This document shows, one piece after another, positions 1 to 9,203 of a stretch of DNA of 64,000 nucleotides. The notes beneath the pieces were generated by a model. That model saw nothing but the letters and a program-made list of their open reading frames with translations, was not told where the DNA came from and ran no database searches. How positions within the stretch are numbered: the first letter of the stretch is position 1; the number at the start of each line of letters is the position of its first letter. Location of the stretch: contig CP141136.1 in the NCBI GenBank assembly GCA_035236585.1, positions 56,623,136 to 56,687,135 on the forward strand, read 5' to 3'. The stretch comes from Warburgia ugandensis. Taxonomy: Eukaryota > Streptophyta > Magnoliopsida > Canellales > Canellaceae. A program made the position numbers and the translations under genes.

Positions 1-265
1 TCTAGAAACTAAAACTTGTAGCCATGATATAAACAAGACTTTTGAAAGTGTTTGGGACCAGGACCAAGAGAGATTATTATATCTAACAGGGACAGTAGAT
101 TAGGATATTTAATGCATAGATCTTCAAAGATTTTTATTTCCATCCAACTTGCCATCAAACCCTATGGCCCTCCACAAAACTATCGCACTCTCAATCCCAC
201 AGTTCCAGATCACTTCAGACACTCTGGAGAAATGAATCAGAAAAGGAAGTACAGAAGATAAAGAC

Positions 266-440
266 CTCCCCAAATGCACCCCTGCCTATGATGGTTAGCA
301 GTTCAAAATCATCAACACCCATTTTATGTCTTTGAAGACGCATGTACTCAGTTTCCTTTTTCTCCACGTATTTTAGAAGATTGTTATGCTCTTCCTCTAA
401 AACTTCAACATCAGCAAGCTTCCTCTCCAAGATCCAACGT
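266..440 (-). CDS. NDR/tricornered-type AGC protein kinase, single internal exon (partial gene)
   Basis: One exon of a plant NDR-family (nuclear Dbf2-related, tricornered-like) serine/threonine kinase. Read on the minus strand it gives the basic stretch RRWILERKLADVEVLEEEHN, then a KKETEYMRLQRHK segment, then DDFELLTIIGRGAFGEV, the start of the kinase domain with an intact glycine-rich loop (G-R-G-A-F-G). The region before the loop is the N-terminal regulatory segment that in this family binds MOB co-activators. The acceptor is the TTTCAG ending at 441 and the donor is the GT at 265-264, directly after the GAG codon. The catalytic exons would lie left of position 1. I could not find the upstream exons. 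NDR kinases act with MOB1 in growth and polarity signalling (family knowledge). The short exon is open and well conserved, so I think it belongs to a live gene, but the rest is not visible. Confidence 0.8.
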
Positions 441-441
441 C

Positions 442-1500
442 TGAAATTAATAATAGGAAACAATTACAAATGGTTGTGGAGCATGCATCTATAGAAAACT
501 ATTTTTATTGGCCTCCATTGGACCTAGCAATCAACGAGAACTTCCAAAAAATTTCTTGAAGATAATACCATAATTTGGGAAGCTACCCACATACAACTTG
601 AGCTTTGCCAAACACCAAGCACAATACATTTGTTTTACTCCAGATAAGTGAATGAGATGATTACACAATTGTTTTATACAACAGATCTGAGCTGAGCCAA
701 CATGAATTAGAGAGTGAACTTTCAAGAAGCGGAATTGCCAAATACAAAAATTATACCTTGGGATGTAGGGAAGGGCTAAATAGTGAAGATGGAGATGGTT
801 GACACTATTGAATGGAGGCTGATGAAAGCCAAATCTACAAGAGGACAAAACAAGAAAGTATGCAGCACAGATATTTCCAGTAGTTCTCAACAAAATGACA
901 AAGCTAATAACATAGCAGTTTCAAATGAATTATAAGACATGTCAATTGGTCAATTCATTACTACATGGAAATAAAGAGCGGTAAAACCAGTGTGCCATTG
1001 AAAATGTCTATAGAGATGATCATTTTCCAACTAGGGCACTTCTACCATTTGTAAGTTGGCAAACTGAAGTCCTATCTTGAATCTGCAAGAACAATATCCA
1101 AGAAGCAGAAAATAGTGTGCCCCTTCATTAGAAAATGCCAAACATATGCCGTTAAATGAGCATAATCACAGAGAACTCAGCAAAACTGAATAAATACAAT
1201 AAGGATCCATTAGCTCCAAAGACATAAAGTGAAAGAAATAATAGAAACTTGAATGACAACAGGAAAGACAGTACCACTTACTTGGATTCAACTTCCTCTC
1301 TCAGCCATGTCAAAGACCCCGATATGAAGTTCATAGAAGAGCACAAATCAATATTCATATGGTCACACACACAAATATGTTCTATGAGATAGAAACATTA
1401 CCATATGCAGACATAGTTGGAAATCAAATCCATCAGGTGGCAGTGAGAGAAAGAAATCACAATTAGAAAGTAGATGACTATAAGCAAAAGTAATTGCAGG
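442..1500. other. Non-coding stretch upstream of the kinase exon
   Basis: Probably intron of the minus-strand kinase gene. Nothing with recognisable coding similarity was seen. A minus-strand stretch at 1283-1336 ends in a good donor (AAGTAAGT) and is open, but it has no family resemblance and no convincing acceptor. Confidence 0.4.
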
Positions 1501-1960
1501 AAAGTTAGAAGATAAGTTTTACATAAACATAGGCACAATCACAAGCATGATAATTACAAGTAGAAGTCCACCAAGGACATATGCTACTGCATTGAATGAT
1601 GAGGAGGGGGCATTAAATAAGGGAGACATGATCACAGCCTCCATCTTGTAATGCAATAGTGGGCATTGACACCACATTTTGATCGAATCCCCCATCACAT
1701 TGTTCCCTCCGGCGCATTGTCTTCCCAATTGGTGGTAAGGGTAGTAGCTCAACTAGCATGTACTCATCAAGCCAGATAAACCATCTTGTATGTTGTTCGT
1801 TGGCAGGACAACATAAGTACCACTTGCCACGATTGGGCTTTGAGCGTACTTGGAGCAGTAGCATAGGCCCTCGGCCGCATGCACATAAGGGGTGAGGGTT
1901 TTGCTCTATTCCAGTAATAAGATATCATGATTGTTTGTAAACCTTGCATCTCCATCTCAT
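1501..1960 (-). pseudogene. GRF-type zinc finger / C-terminal membrane-anchor protein, broken
   Basis: On the minus strand the segment CACGRGP...KPNRGKWYLCCPANEQH is followed by TRWFIWLDEY. It fits the plant GRF zinc finger, a small zinc-binding fold with a CxCG pair, a downstream Cys after a Y-x-C pattern, and a terminal W-x-D. Further on, in another frame, comes a strongly hydrophobic tail (AYVLGGLLLVIIMLVIV) like the C-terminal transmembrane helix of small plant GRF proteins. The finger (about 1890-1760) and the tail (about 1575-1525) are in different frames, so at least one frameshift separates them, and no clean start codon joins them. It lies just downstream of the Harbinger transposase on the same strand. 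It could be cargo of that element or an unrelated relic. Its function is unknown. Confidence 0.55.
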
Positions 1961-2099
1961 CCTAATGCATCACTTGCATATCGGCATTCACCCTCTCCAA
2001 GTTTGCATCAGTGACAATTTCATCCTCTGAATCATTGTTGAAGTTGCAGCTGTCATTATCATTGTCGCTTGGAGACTCAGGATTGTCTCCCATCTCCTC

Positions 2100-3268
2100 T
2101 GCTAGACACGTATCATCAACGCGTTCCTAGCACATAAAATTGTGTAGCGCACATAATGCTTTGACAAGATTGACTTGTATCCTAAGAGGAAAGGGAGGCG
2201 CAGTCTTGAGAATGTAAATCTGGCTTTTAGAACACCAAATGTTTTTTCTATTACGTTCTGCAACTGTGCATGTTGAAGGTTGAATAACTCCCTGGCATTT
2301 TATGGTTGTTGCATTTCCTGGGCAAACTCCTTCAGATTATACCTAGTCTTTCAATAAGGGGCAAGAAATTGTTGCCTATTTGTGTAAACCTCGGCAACCA
2401 GGCAGTATTTCCCTGTACCATAAATGCTTTAGCGATTAAGGAACAAGGCATCAAGGTAGACCCTACAAATGTAAACACATAATGGATTTACTGTCAGGAA
2501 TTGTTAACTGTGCTCCTCGTCTTGTAAGAGCCTCTTTCAGTACGACAGAGTCCTGTGCAGACCCCTCAAAGCCAGCAAGCACATATGTGAATTGCATGTC
2601 AAAATTGCAGCATGGAAGAATGTTTTGTGCAATGAACCCTTTCTTGGTACGCTACTTTGACAAATCACGTGGACCTACACCAAAAACCCTAACAGGTATT
2701 AATGTCCCATCTGACCTCCAATGCAACCCTGTCATCAGTATGTGACATATTGAATGTTACGTCTGCAATGTCCCAATCTATTGTATTGAAGACTACGACA
2801 TTGCAGACTACAAAAGACAGATACAGTTATCGTGAAATGATTGTCTCTCTGATAATTGTTTGAAATCTCTGGGTGGTCCTCCGTTGCATGCGGAGCCATA
2901 AGGCGACCGTACAATTGCAACATTGCAAGAAGAACTTTGTGGAAGTTGGTATTGATGATATAAGTGGACCTAAATAGATCCTTCGCGGTTGGTTCATACC
3001 TCCAGTCCTGTCGGACAATCATTAAAAATGTTGCCACCATCTCCTCCACTGACACCCAAAGTGTGCTCGATAAGAGTCTAGTGTTTTGAAAAATATTAAG
3101 CAGCTTACTAAACTGGAATTGATGCATTCTATACAACTTTTGGCATCTTGTCCCAGTTTCTTCATAAACTAACCGAAATTCCTCATAACCTCGAGTACTT
3201 TTTTTAGGTGCTAATAGGACGCGGCGTTCACACGTGCAGTGCGGCATCCTTCTCAAATTGCATAACAT
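2100..3268 (-). mobile_element. PIF/Harbinger transposase remnant (HARBI1-like, DDE_Tnp_4)
   Basis: The open 177-codon stretch at 2735-3268 contains the N-terminal block typical of plant HARBI1-like proteins, with VSVEEMVATFLMIV about 80 residues in and FRSTYIINTNFHKVLLAMLQ after it. Further down the strand, in broken frames, come a block ending PRFTQIGNNFLPL (about 2400-2330) and the C-terminal signature ILKTAPPFPLRIQVNLVKAL followed by CALHNF (about 2210-2135). This is the usual end of the DDE domain of plant Harbinger transposases. Several stops and frameshifts interrupt the middle, including one in the region of the catalytic acids, so it is inactive. The matching Myb/SANT ORF lies upstream on the same strand, as in autonomous PIF/Harbinger elements. 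I did not find terminal repeats or the 3-bp TTA/TAA target duplication. Confidence 0.8.
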
Positions 3269-3959
3269 ATCTTAGTATGTGTGATGCGGTTGTGCTTACC
3301 ACATTATGCACTTCACGAAGCACTTCTTCGTTACGTGCAGCGCTTTACTGTCCCTCTTCCGCCATTGCCCTGTATTATTGCATATGAAAATTTGCTTATA
3401 TTTTAGCAAAAATTTGGCAAAGTCTCCTTTGTTTGTTGGGTGGCTCATAGTTTACGCATGTGAGGCGTTACACCTAATAATCAACTTTACAACCATGAAA
3501 ATTATAAATTGTAATAAGCATATTACAGCATCACCCATTTATAATTAAATGTTGAAATCATATAATGACAACACAATAAATGTGTGATTAAATATCTGTA
3601 GCCTCAATGTATAGAATAATATATGACTAACTAGAATAAATACAGCTTACAGAGGTCCAATATAAATACACATCAAAGAGTTTCAACCAAAATATTTTCT
3701 CTGGAAACACCAAACACTTACAGGTGCATCCTAACATACAACAACTGTCTCTCATGCGACCAATGAACAAAATCCTCCCTAAAGCCTAAGTCCGTTTTTT
3801 GTAGAATACTATACACCTTAACCCTCTCTATTTCGGTCAAACCCTCCAAAGAATCCAATGCAGTCATCCACGAGGTATTGTCTATGCCTACCAGTCGTTC
3901 TAACCTTGATATAATGGAGGATCAATGAATGGAGGGGGATCATTACATGTTGAGGATGA
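3269..3959. other. Spacer between the two Harbinger ORFs
   Basis: AT-rich and without recognisable coding content. The short ORFs on both strands here have no family resemblance. It is most likely internal non-coding DNA of the Harbinger element. Confidence 0.5.
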
Positions 3960-4863
3960 TGATTAACCAGCTTGCTTTCCTTTTTCCCTCACTCGCCGTG
4001 GGTTAACAGTCCTAGAGGAGGGAATTGAGGATGATGCTGTGGAGGTAGCTTGGCGGATAGGGGGTTGTGGAAGGTGTTCAAATGGATCTTGTGGGTGTAA
4101 TCCATCATTGTCTGCTTTAGCTTCCTCCCCATAATATGGGACCTGGGAGTAAAATGCATCAACATCCACATTTGACATACCTGGTCTATATACTTCCTCA
4201 ACTGGGTGTGTATATTGACTATCAGTCATTCTCGATTCATAGAGTCCGTCATCTTCTATAGAATTATTAATCCATGAGGAAAATTCTCCAGTGGCAATGC
4301 TCCCCCCAAACACCGTCTCCAGGTGCTCATACTTCCATAAAATCCTCCCAAATAAGCACCGAGCCTCCGGATTCGACTGTACATATACAAACATTTGTAA
4401 AGGCATTGTAAAGGTGATGTATATTATTATAGAAATGGAGTGGTGCATTACCTGGAGGTGGATATTCATGATCTCTGAAGTTGTGAGGAAGCAATTTCTC
4501 TCTGCATCCCACCCTAATCCTGAGTCTCCATTCTTTAACTTTGCAAGTGTCATGTACTTGCTTTTGAAAAGTCGTATTTTGGTATTCAATTGCTTCATTG
4601 TTAAATCAACTCCAAATCGCTTTTTGAAGCGAACCATCAATTCCTTAATCACCACACCCTTTGGCATACCCCTAGTTGCGATGATTCTATCCTCTATGAT
4701 TTCATTATAAAGTGTTTCGAGGATAAAGTCCTCTTGTTCCTTAGTCTATTTATTGTACGGTCCTTTGTCTCCATCAACTATGTCTTCAAACACACTCTCC
4801 AGATCTTTGCCATGAATAAGACTAAGTGTCACAGGGACTCTGTCCTTTCTTTTGCGTTGCATC
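3960..4863 (-). mobile_element. Harbinger-associated Myb/SANT-like DNA-binding ORF, with one nonsense codon and one intron-like insert
   Basis: The reading frame starts at the ATG at 4863 (MQRKRKD). An in-frame TAG near 4748 sits where this family has Trp (KGPYNK-stop-TKEQEDF). The frame then runs to 3963. The Myb/SANT-like (Myb_DNA-bind_3) pattern is clear: a helix around KELMVRFKKRF, then MKQLNTKIRLFKSKYMTLAK and GDSGLGWD. The usual following block (NPEARCLFGR) comes after an insert of about 25 residues that looks like an unspliced intron (about 4460-4385). The C-terminus is low-complexity and ends in a basic RRVREKGKQAG. In PIF/Harbinger elements this protein partners the transposase for DNA binding and nuclear import (family knowledge). 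The TGG-to-TAG change is the main lesion. Confidence 0.75.
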
Positions 4864-4869
4864 TAAAAA

Positions 4870-5194
4870 ATGTCTCTAATAGATCATACCAATAGGAGGA
4901 TGCATAAAAATAATATATTTGAAGTGTTAATGTATGGATGACAGCTACCTCTACTTCTTCCCTATGGATGCTACAAAAAAAGCCTCTGAAACTGTATATT
5001 TAAATTATTATTGTTACTATTTTTCTATACGATGCTTCGTAGCTGTGCTTTAAAGCAGGAAACATCATTGACAATGTGTTCAAACCAATAAAAATATAAA
5101 AGTTGCAATCATCAAGGGGAGATTTGATAGATTTCTTACTTCCAACATCTCATAGTTAGATAATGACACAAAGAAAAAAAATGCCAATAAGAAT
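4870..5194. other. AT-rich non-coding DNA
   Basis: No coding similarity was seen. It should contain the 5' flank of the Harbinger Myb ORF and perhaps the element's terminus, but no convincing terminal inverted repeat is visible. Confidence 0.4.
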
Positions 5195-5213
5195 AAAAAA
5201 CTAACTACAAAAA

Positions 5214-5396
5214 AAAGGGCAGCCCCGGTGCACGAAGCTCTCGCCTATGCGGGGTCCGGGGAAGGGGCGGGCCACAATGGCCTAAAGTAGGCAGCCTTAC
5301 CTTGTATTTTTGCAAGAGGCTGATTCCACGCCTTGAACCCGTGACCTCAAGGTCACATGACGACAACTTTTACTGTTGCGCCAAGGCTCCCCTTCT
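5214..5396 (-). mobile_element. Au-type SINE, full length, with target-site duplication
   Basis: On the minus strand this is a tRNA-derived SINE of the plant Au family. Its 5' part holds pol III A-box- and B-box-like sequences (GGCGCAACAG, then GGTCACGGGTTCAAGGC). The body follows (CCTCTTGCAAAAAT, AAGGTAAGGCTGC), then the conserved 3' portion with CCCGGACCCCGCATAGGCG and GTGCACCGGGGCTGCCC, ending in a T/A run. Direct repeats of AAAAAACTAACTACAAAAA flank it at about 5195-5213 and 5397-5415, the expected product of target-primed insertion. It is the best preserved of five Au copies or fragments in the window. Confidence 0.92.
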
Positions 5397-5415
5397 AAAA
5401 AACTAACTACAAAAA

Positions 5416-6046
5416 CCAGTAAATTAGGTCCTCGAAATCCAAAAAACCCAACTACAAAAACTAGTTGAATCAAAGAAGTTTTCGGGTTACACAATTTCAC
5501 ATTAATCCATTCTCAGATTTGGTTTCCTTTGTCTACTAATTTTAAGCAAATGCAGTAAAACAAAGATATTGAACAGAGCAATTATGCAAACAATACTATC
5601 AAACTCTGGTCATATAACCAACTTTTTGGGTCAATGTGGGGAAATTATGTGTGAAGGTCGTCATATTAGCTGACAAATAAACAAATCAATTCAAAAGGTC
5701 CAAGCATCAAATTACCTACACAATAGAAAACAACAAAATAGAAGATCCTGTTAGAGATGGAGGACTTGACAACTTGGTCTTTGGATTAGCAGAATATGCT
5801 GAAGGAGATGCAGAGAGAACCTTCAAAACCTACATAATATGGCAGAAATCAGAGGCAAGCAATAGAAAACTAATTAAGTTGAAATTGTTTGGTTTCATGG
5901 CCTTCTACATCAAATGAATCAGAAATTAGTAAATATAAAACTTACCAGACTATTTGCAGGATTTAGGGAATGACCAATCCCTCGAAAAAGCACAGGAGCC
6001 TGTTTCAAGATGTATTTAGACGATCAGAACCACAGATTAAAATACG
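5416..6046. other. Non-coding DNA before the minisatellite
   Basis: No gene recognised. The sequence is unique, AT-rich and without obvious repeats until the tandem array begins. Confidence 0.4.
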
Positions 6047-6990
6047 GAGTATTTACTAGGTAAGAATGATATACATGACAGCTCTTAGGAATAACAAAAC
6101 AGTTGCAAATGGGTATAAACTAGGTAAGAATGATATACTTGACTGCTCTTACAAATAACAAAAGAGTTGCAAATGGGTAGAAACTAGGTAAGAATGATAT
6201 ACTTGCTGCTCTTATGAATAACAAAACAGTTGGCAAATGGGTATATAATAGGTGAGAATGATATACTTGGCTGCTCTTAGGAATAACAAAACAGAAATGA
6301 GTATTTACTAGGTAAGAATGATATACCTAAATGCTCTTAGGAATAACAAGACAGAAATGAGTATTTCGTAGATAAGAATGATATACTTGACTGCTCTTAG
6401 GAATAACAAAACAGTTGCAAATGGGTATATACTAGGGAAGAATGATATACCTGACTGCTCTTAGGAATAACAAAACAGTTGCAAATGGGTATATACTAGG
6501 GTAGAATGATATAACTGACTGCTCTTAGGAATAACAAAACAGAAATGAGTATTTACTAGGTAAGAATGATATACCTAATTGCTCTTAGGAATAACAAAAC
6601 AGTTGCAAATGGGTATATACTAGGCAAGAATGATATACCTGACTGCTCTTAGGAATAACAAAACAGTTGCAAATGGGTATATACTAGGCAAGAATGATAT
6701 ACCTGACTGCTCTTAGGAATAACAAAACAAAAATGAGTATTTACTAGGTAAAAATGATATACCTGACTGCTCTTAGGAATAACAAGACAGAAATGAGTAT
6801 TTTCTAGGTAAGAATGATATACCTAAATGCTCTTAGGAATAACAAAACAGTTGCAAATGGGTATACACTAGGTAAGAATGATATACCTGACTGCTCTTAG
6901 GAATAACAAAATAGAAATGAGTATTTACTAGGTAATAATGATATACCTGACTACTCTTATGAATAACAAAACAGTTGCATATCGGTATAT
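6047..6990. repeat. Minisatellite of about 15 units, two interspersed unit types (about 64 and about 60 bp)
   Basis: The core AAGAATGATATACCTGACTG followed by CTCTTAGGAATAACAAAAC recurs about every 60-64 bp. Core positions are near 6064, 6128, 6192, 6254, 6316, 6376, 6438, 6504, 6564, 6628, 6692, 6752, 6812, 6876 and 6936. Longer units end in AGTTGCAAATGGGTATATACTAGG. Shorter units lack part of this and read AGAAATGAGTATTTACTAGG. The two types alternate in blocks, which points to unequal exchange of mixed multimers. Confidence 0.93.
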
Positions 6991-7239
6991 TTGTAGAAAC
7001 TACTGTAGGAAGGCACCAAAGAGGAAATACTTTTGGAGAATGAAAGCCCTAATTCGGTTCAGGTATAATGAATTATTAAAGACACTCCTTTCAGGTCGAA
7101 TACACTGATCACCATACAAAACGAGCAACAGAACATTTTGATTCTGGAACAGAGTTCATTCCTAGCCACTAAAACTTCCAGAATAGGTAATAGAACCCAC
7201 TTGGAGAACAAGAGAACAACATATAAAACAGATACAACA

Positions 7240-8175
7240 GAACTCCCACTTGCAGATATAACAGAACAATCATGGACCCTAGAAAATGAAATTGAAATTA
7301 ACGAGAACATGTTTGAAGTAATAAAAACATGAAAATGAAACATATTCAAGCAAAATATAGGGCTTTTCAAAACATAAATATTTGCTGTACGTCATCGGGA
7401 ATCCAACCGGAATCGGAACTCTGATCGAAATCGAATCAAGAGATTGTTCTTATAGAAGAGAGTCAAGGTTCTAGAAATAGGGTTTCCTTTCCAAGATCTT
7501 ATCAGCATAGGCTAAAATATACCCAAAATCTGCTGAAACATATACAACAGATAAAATGAAACATAACAATCATGGACCCTAGAAAATGAAACTGGAAATT
7601 AACGAAAACATGTCTGAAGTAATAAAAACATGAAAATGAAAAATATTCAAGCAAAAGATAGGGCTTTCCATAACCATAAGAATTGACGTACGTCACCCGG
7701 AATCCAACTGGAATCGGAACTCTGATCGAAATTGAATCAAGAGATTGTTCTTATAGAAGAGAGTTAGGGTTTTGGAAATAAGGTTTCCTTTCCAAGATCC
7801 GATCGCACAAGCTAAAATATGCTCAACCCTAACCAACCACCCAAAATCTGCTGAAACATATACAACAGATAAAATGAAACATAACAATCATGGACCCTAG
7901 AAAATGAAATTGGAAATTAATGAGAACATGTCTGAAGTAATAAAAACATGAAAATGAAAAATATTCAATCAAAAGATAGGGCTTTCCAAAACAAAAAGAA
8001 TTGCTGTACGTCATCAGGAATCCAACTGGAATCGGAACTGCGATCGAAATCGAATCAAGAGATTGTTCTTATAGAAGAGAGTCAGGGTTCTGGAAATAGG
8101 GTTTCCTTTCCAAGATCTAAACGCACAGTAAAAAATATGCTCAACTCTAACCAACCACCCAAAATCTACTGAAAC
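7240..8175. repeat. Tandem array of three units of about 300-318 bp
   Basis: The anchor CATGGACCCTAGAAAATGAA recurs at 7271, 7571 and 7889, and the whole unit repeats around it. Each unit includes GTACGTCATC, a block of GATCGAAATCGAATCAAGAG, TTCTTATAGAAGAGAGT and AGGGTTTCCTTTCCAAGATC. The third unit ends near the AACCAACCACCCAAAATCTAC segment. The units differ by scattered substitutions and an approximately 18-bp length change caused by insertion of AACCCTAACCAACC. Short minus-strand ORFs inside are repeats of one another and not genes. Confidence 0.92.
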
Positions 8176-8425
8176 AAGCAAGCAAGCAAAAGCAAAGAAT
8201 GCTACTTCTTCTGTTACAGATGTAAGAACATAAAATGCCGATCAGGAAAGGAACTGGCATCACGTCGCCGGCTACTATTGTTTGGCGCCGAACTCCCCCT
8301 TCTTCTCTCACTAGAAAATAGTGGTTCAAACTTGATTTTTCTCTCTCTAAAACTGGATGCATTTTACACTGCATATTGGGTTTGACATATTTAAAAAATG
8401 CCAAACATATCAACTCCTCCTAATG

Positions 8426-8660
8426 TTAAATAAAGTTGATATATCAGATGTGCCGAAGATATCGCAGTTAAATAAAGCTGATATCTCAGATGTGTCAAAG
8501 ATATCATAGTTAAATAAATCCGATATTTCAGATGTGCCAAAGATAATGCAATTAAATAAACTTGATATCTCATATATACCAAAGATATCGTAATTAAATA
8601 AGCTGTACATTTGAGATATGCCGTCATATCTCAAAAACGCCAAAGATGTGTGGTTAAATA
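8426..8660. repeat. 42-bp minisatellite, four full units plus a decayed one
   Basis: The unit TTAAATAAAGCTGATATCTC plus AGATGTGTCAAAGATATCAT plus AG repeats at 8426, 8468, 8510 and 8552. A degenerate copy follows and a last TTAAATAAAC lies near 8653. Because 42 is a multiple of three, the minus-strand frames stay open and give repetitive peptides. I do not regard these as coding. Confidence 0.9.
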
Positions 8661-9063
8661 AACCCCCACAAGAAATTTTAAGACTTTTTTTGAAAAAATA
8701 TTTACTGAAATCAAACACCGAAATTGCCGAGAAAAATGAATGTTCCATTCCAGTAAGCAACGAGGAACGGCCACGGAGAATTGGCAGCCGGGAGCCTGGG
8801 ATGTTTGAGCATGATCCAAACCGTTAATCTGTCAACTCTCATTTAACTGGGTGACTGGGTCTGATTTAGCGTTGATCTAGACCCTTGATTTAGGTCTGAT
8901 TTGACGTTTAGGGTATTGTCAACAAAATTTCCTTTGGTTATGTGGCGCTCTATCTTTCTGATGTGGGGCCAATCATAATGGAATATGGGCTTGATGCACG
9001 GTAGCGATGACAGGTCCCACATCTACTTCGTTGCGTGTATATACAACCCACGAGCAAACACCA

Positions 9064-9069
9064 TATAAG
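9064..9069 (+). promoter_or_regulatory. Candidate TATA box of the CCDC130-like gene
   Basis: TATAAG in the context CCATATAAGGCC lies about 135 bp before the ATG at 9204, which would leave a 5' UTR of roughly 100 nt. A weaker alternative, TGTATATACAAC, lies at about 9038-9049. This is inferred from position only. Confidence 0.4.
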
Positions 9070-9203
9070 GCCACGCAACTAGAAGAAAAACTTGAAACAA
9101 CCAGCAACTTTCAGAGTTTAGAAACTCTCCTTCGTCCCTTGTCCAATTGGTGATAAAAATCCGAAAACTCGCTTCGCCTTGGGAAGACATCGCATCTTTG
9201 ATC

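Noticed and set aside
531-893. 120-codon minus-strand frame near the kinase exon
   Set aside because: Composition is random-like (many Cys and His), with no splice support and no kinase similarity.
1283-1336. Possible upstream exon of the minus-strand kinase gene (ends in AAGTAAGT)
   Set aside because: Does not match the known NDR N-terminal region, and no acceptor is evident.
8391-8760. Minus-strand frames with repeating YLIALSLAH- or LFNCDIFGTS-like peptides
   Set aside because: Translation of a 42-bp minisatellite; the period is a multiple of three, so frames stay open by chance.
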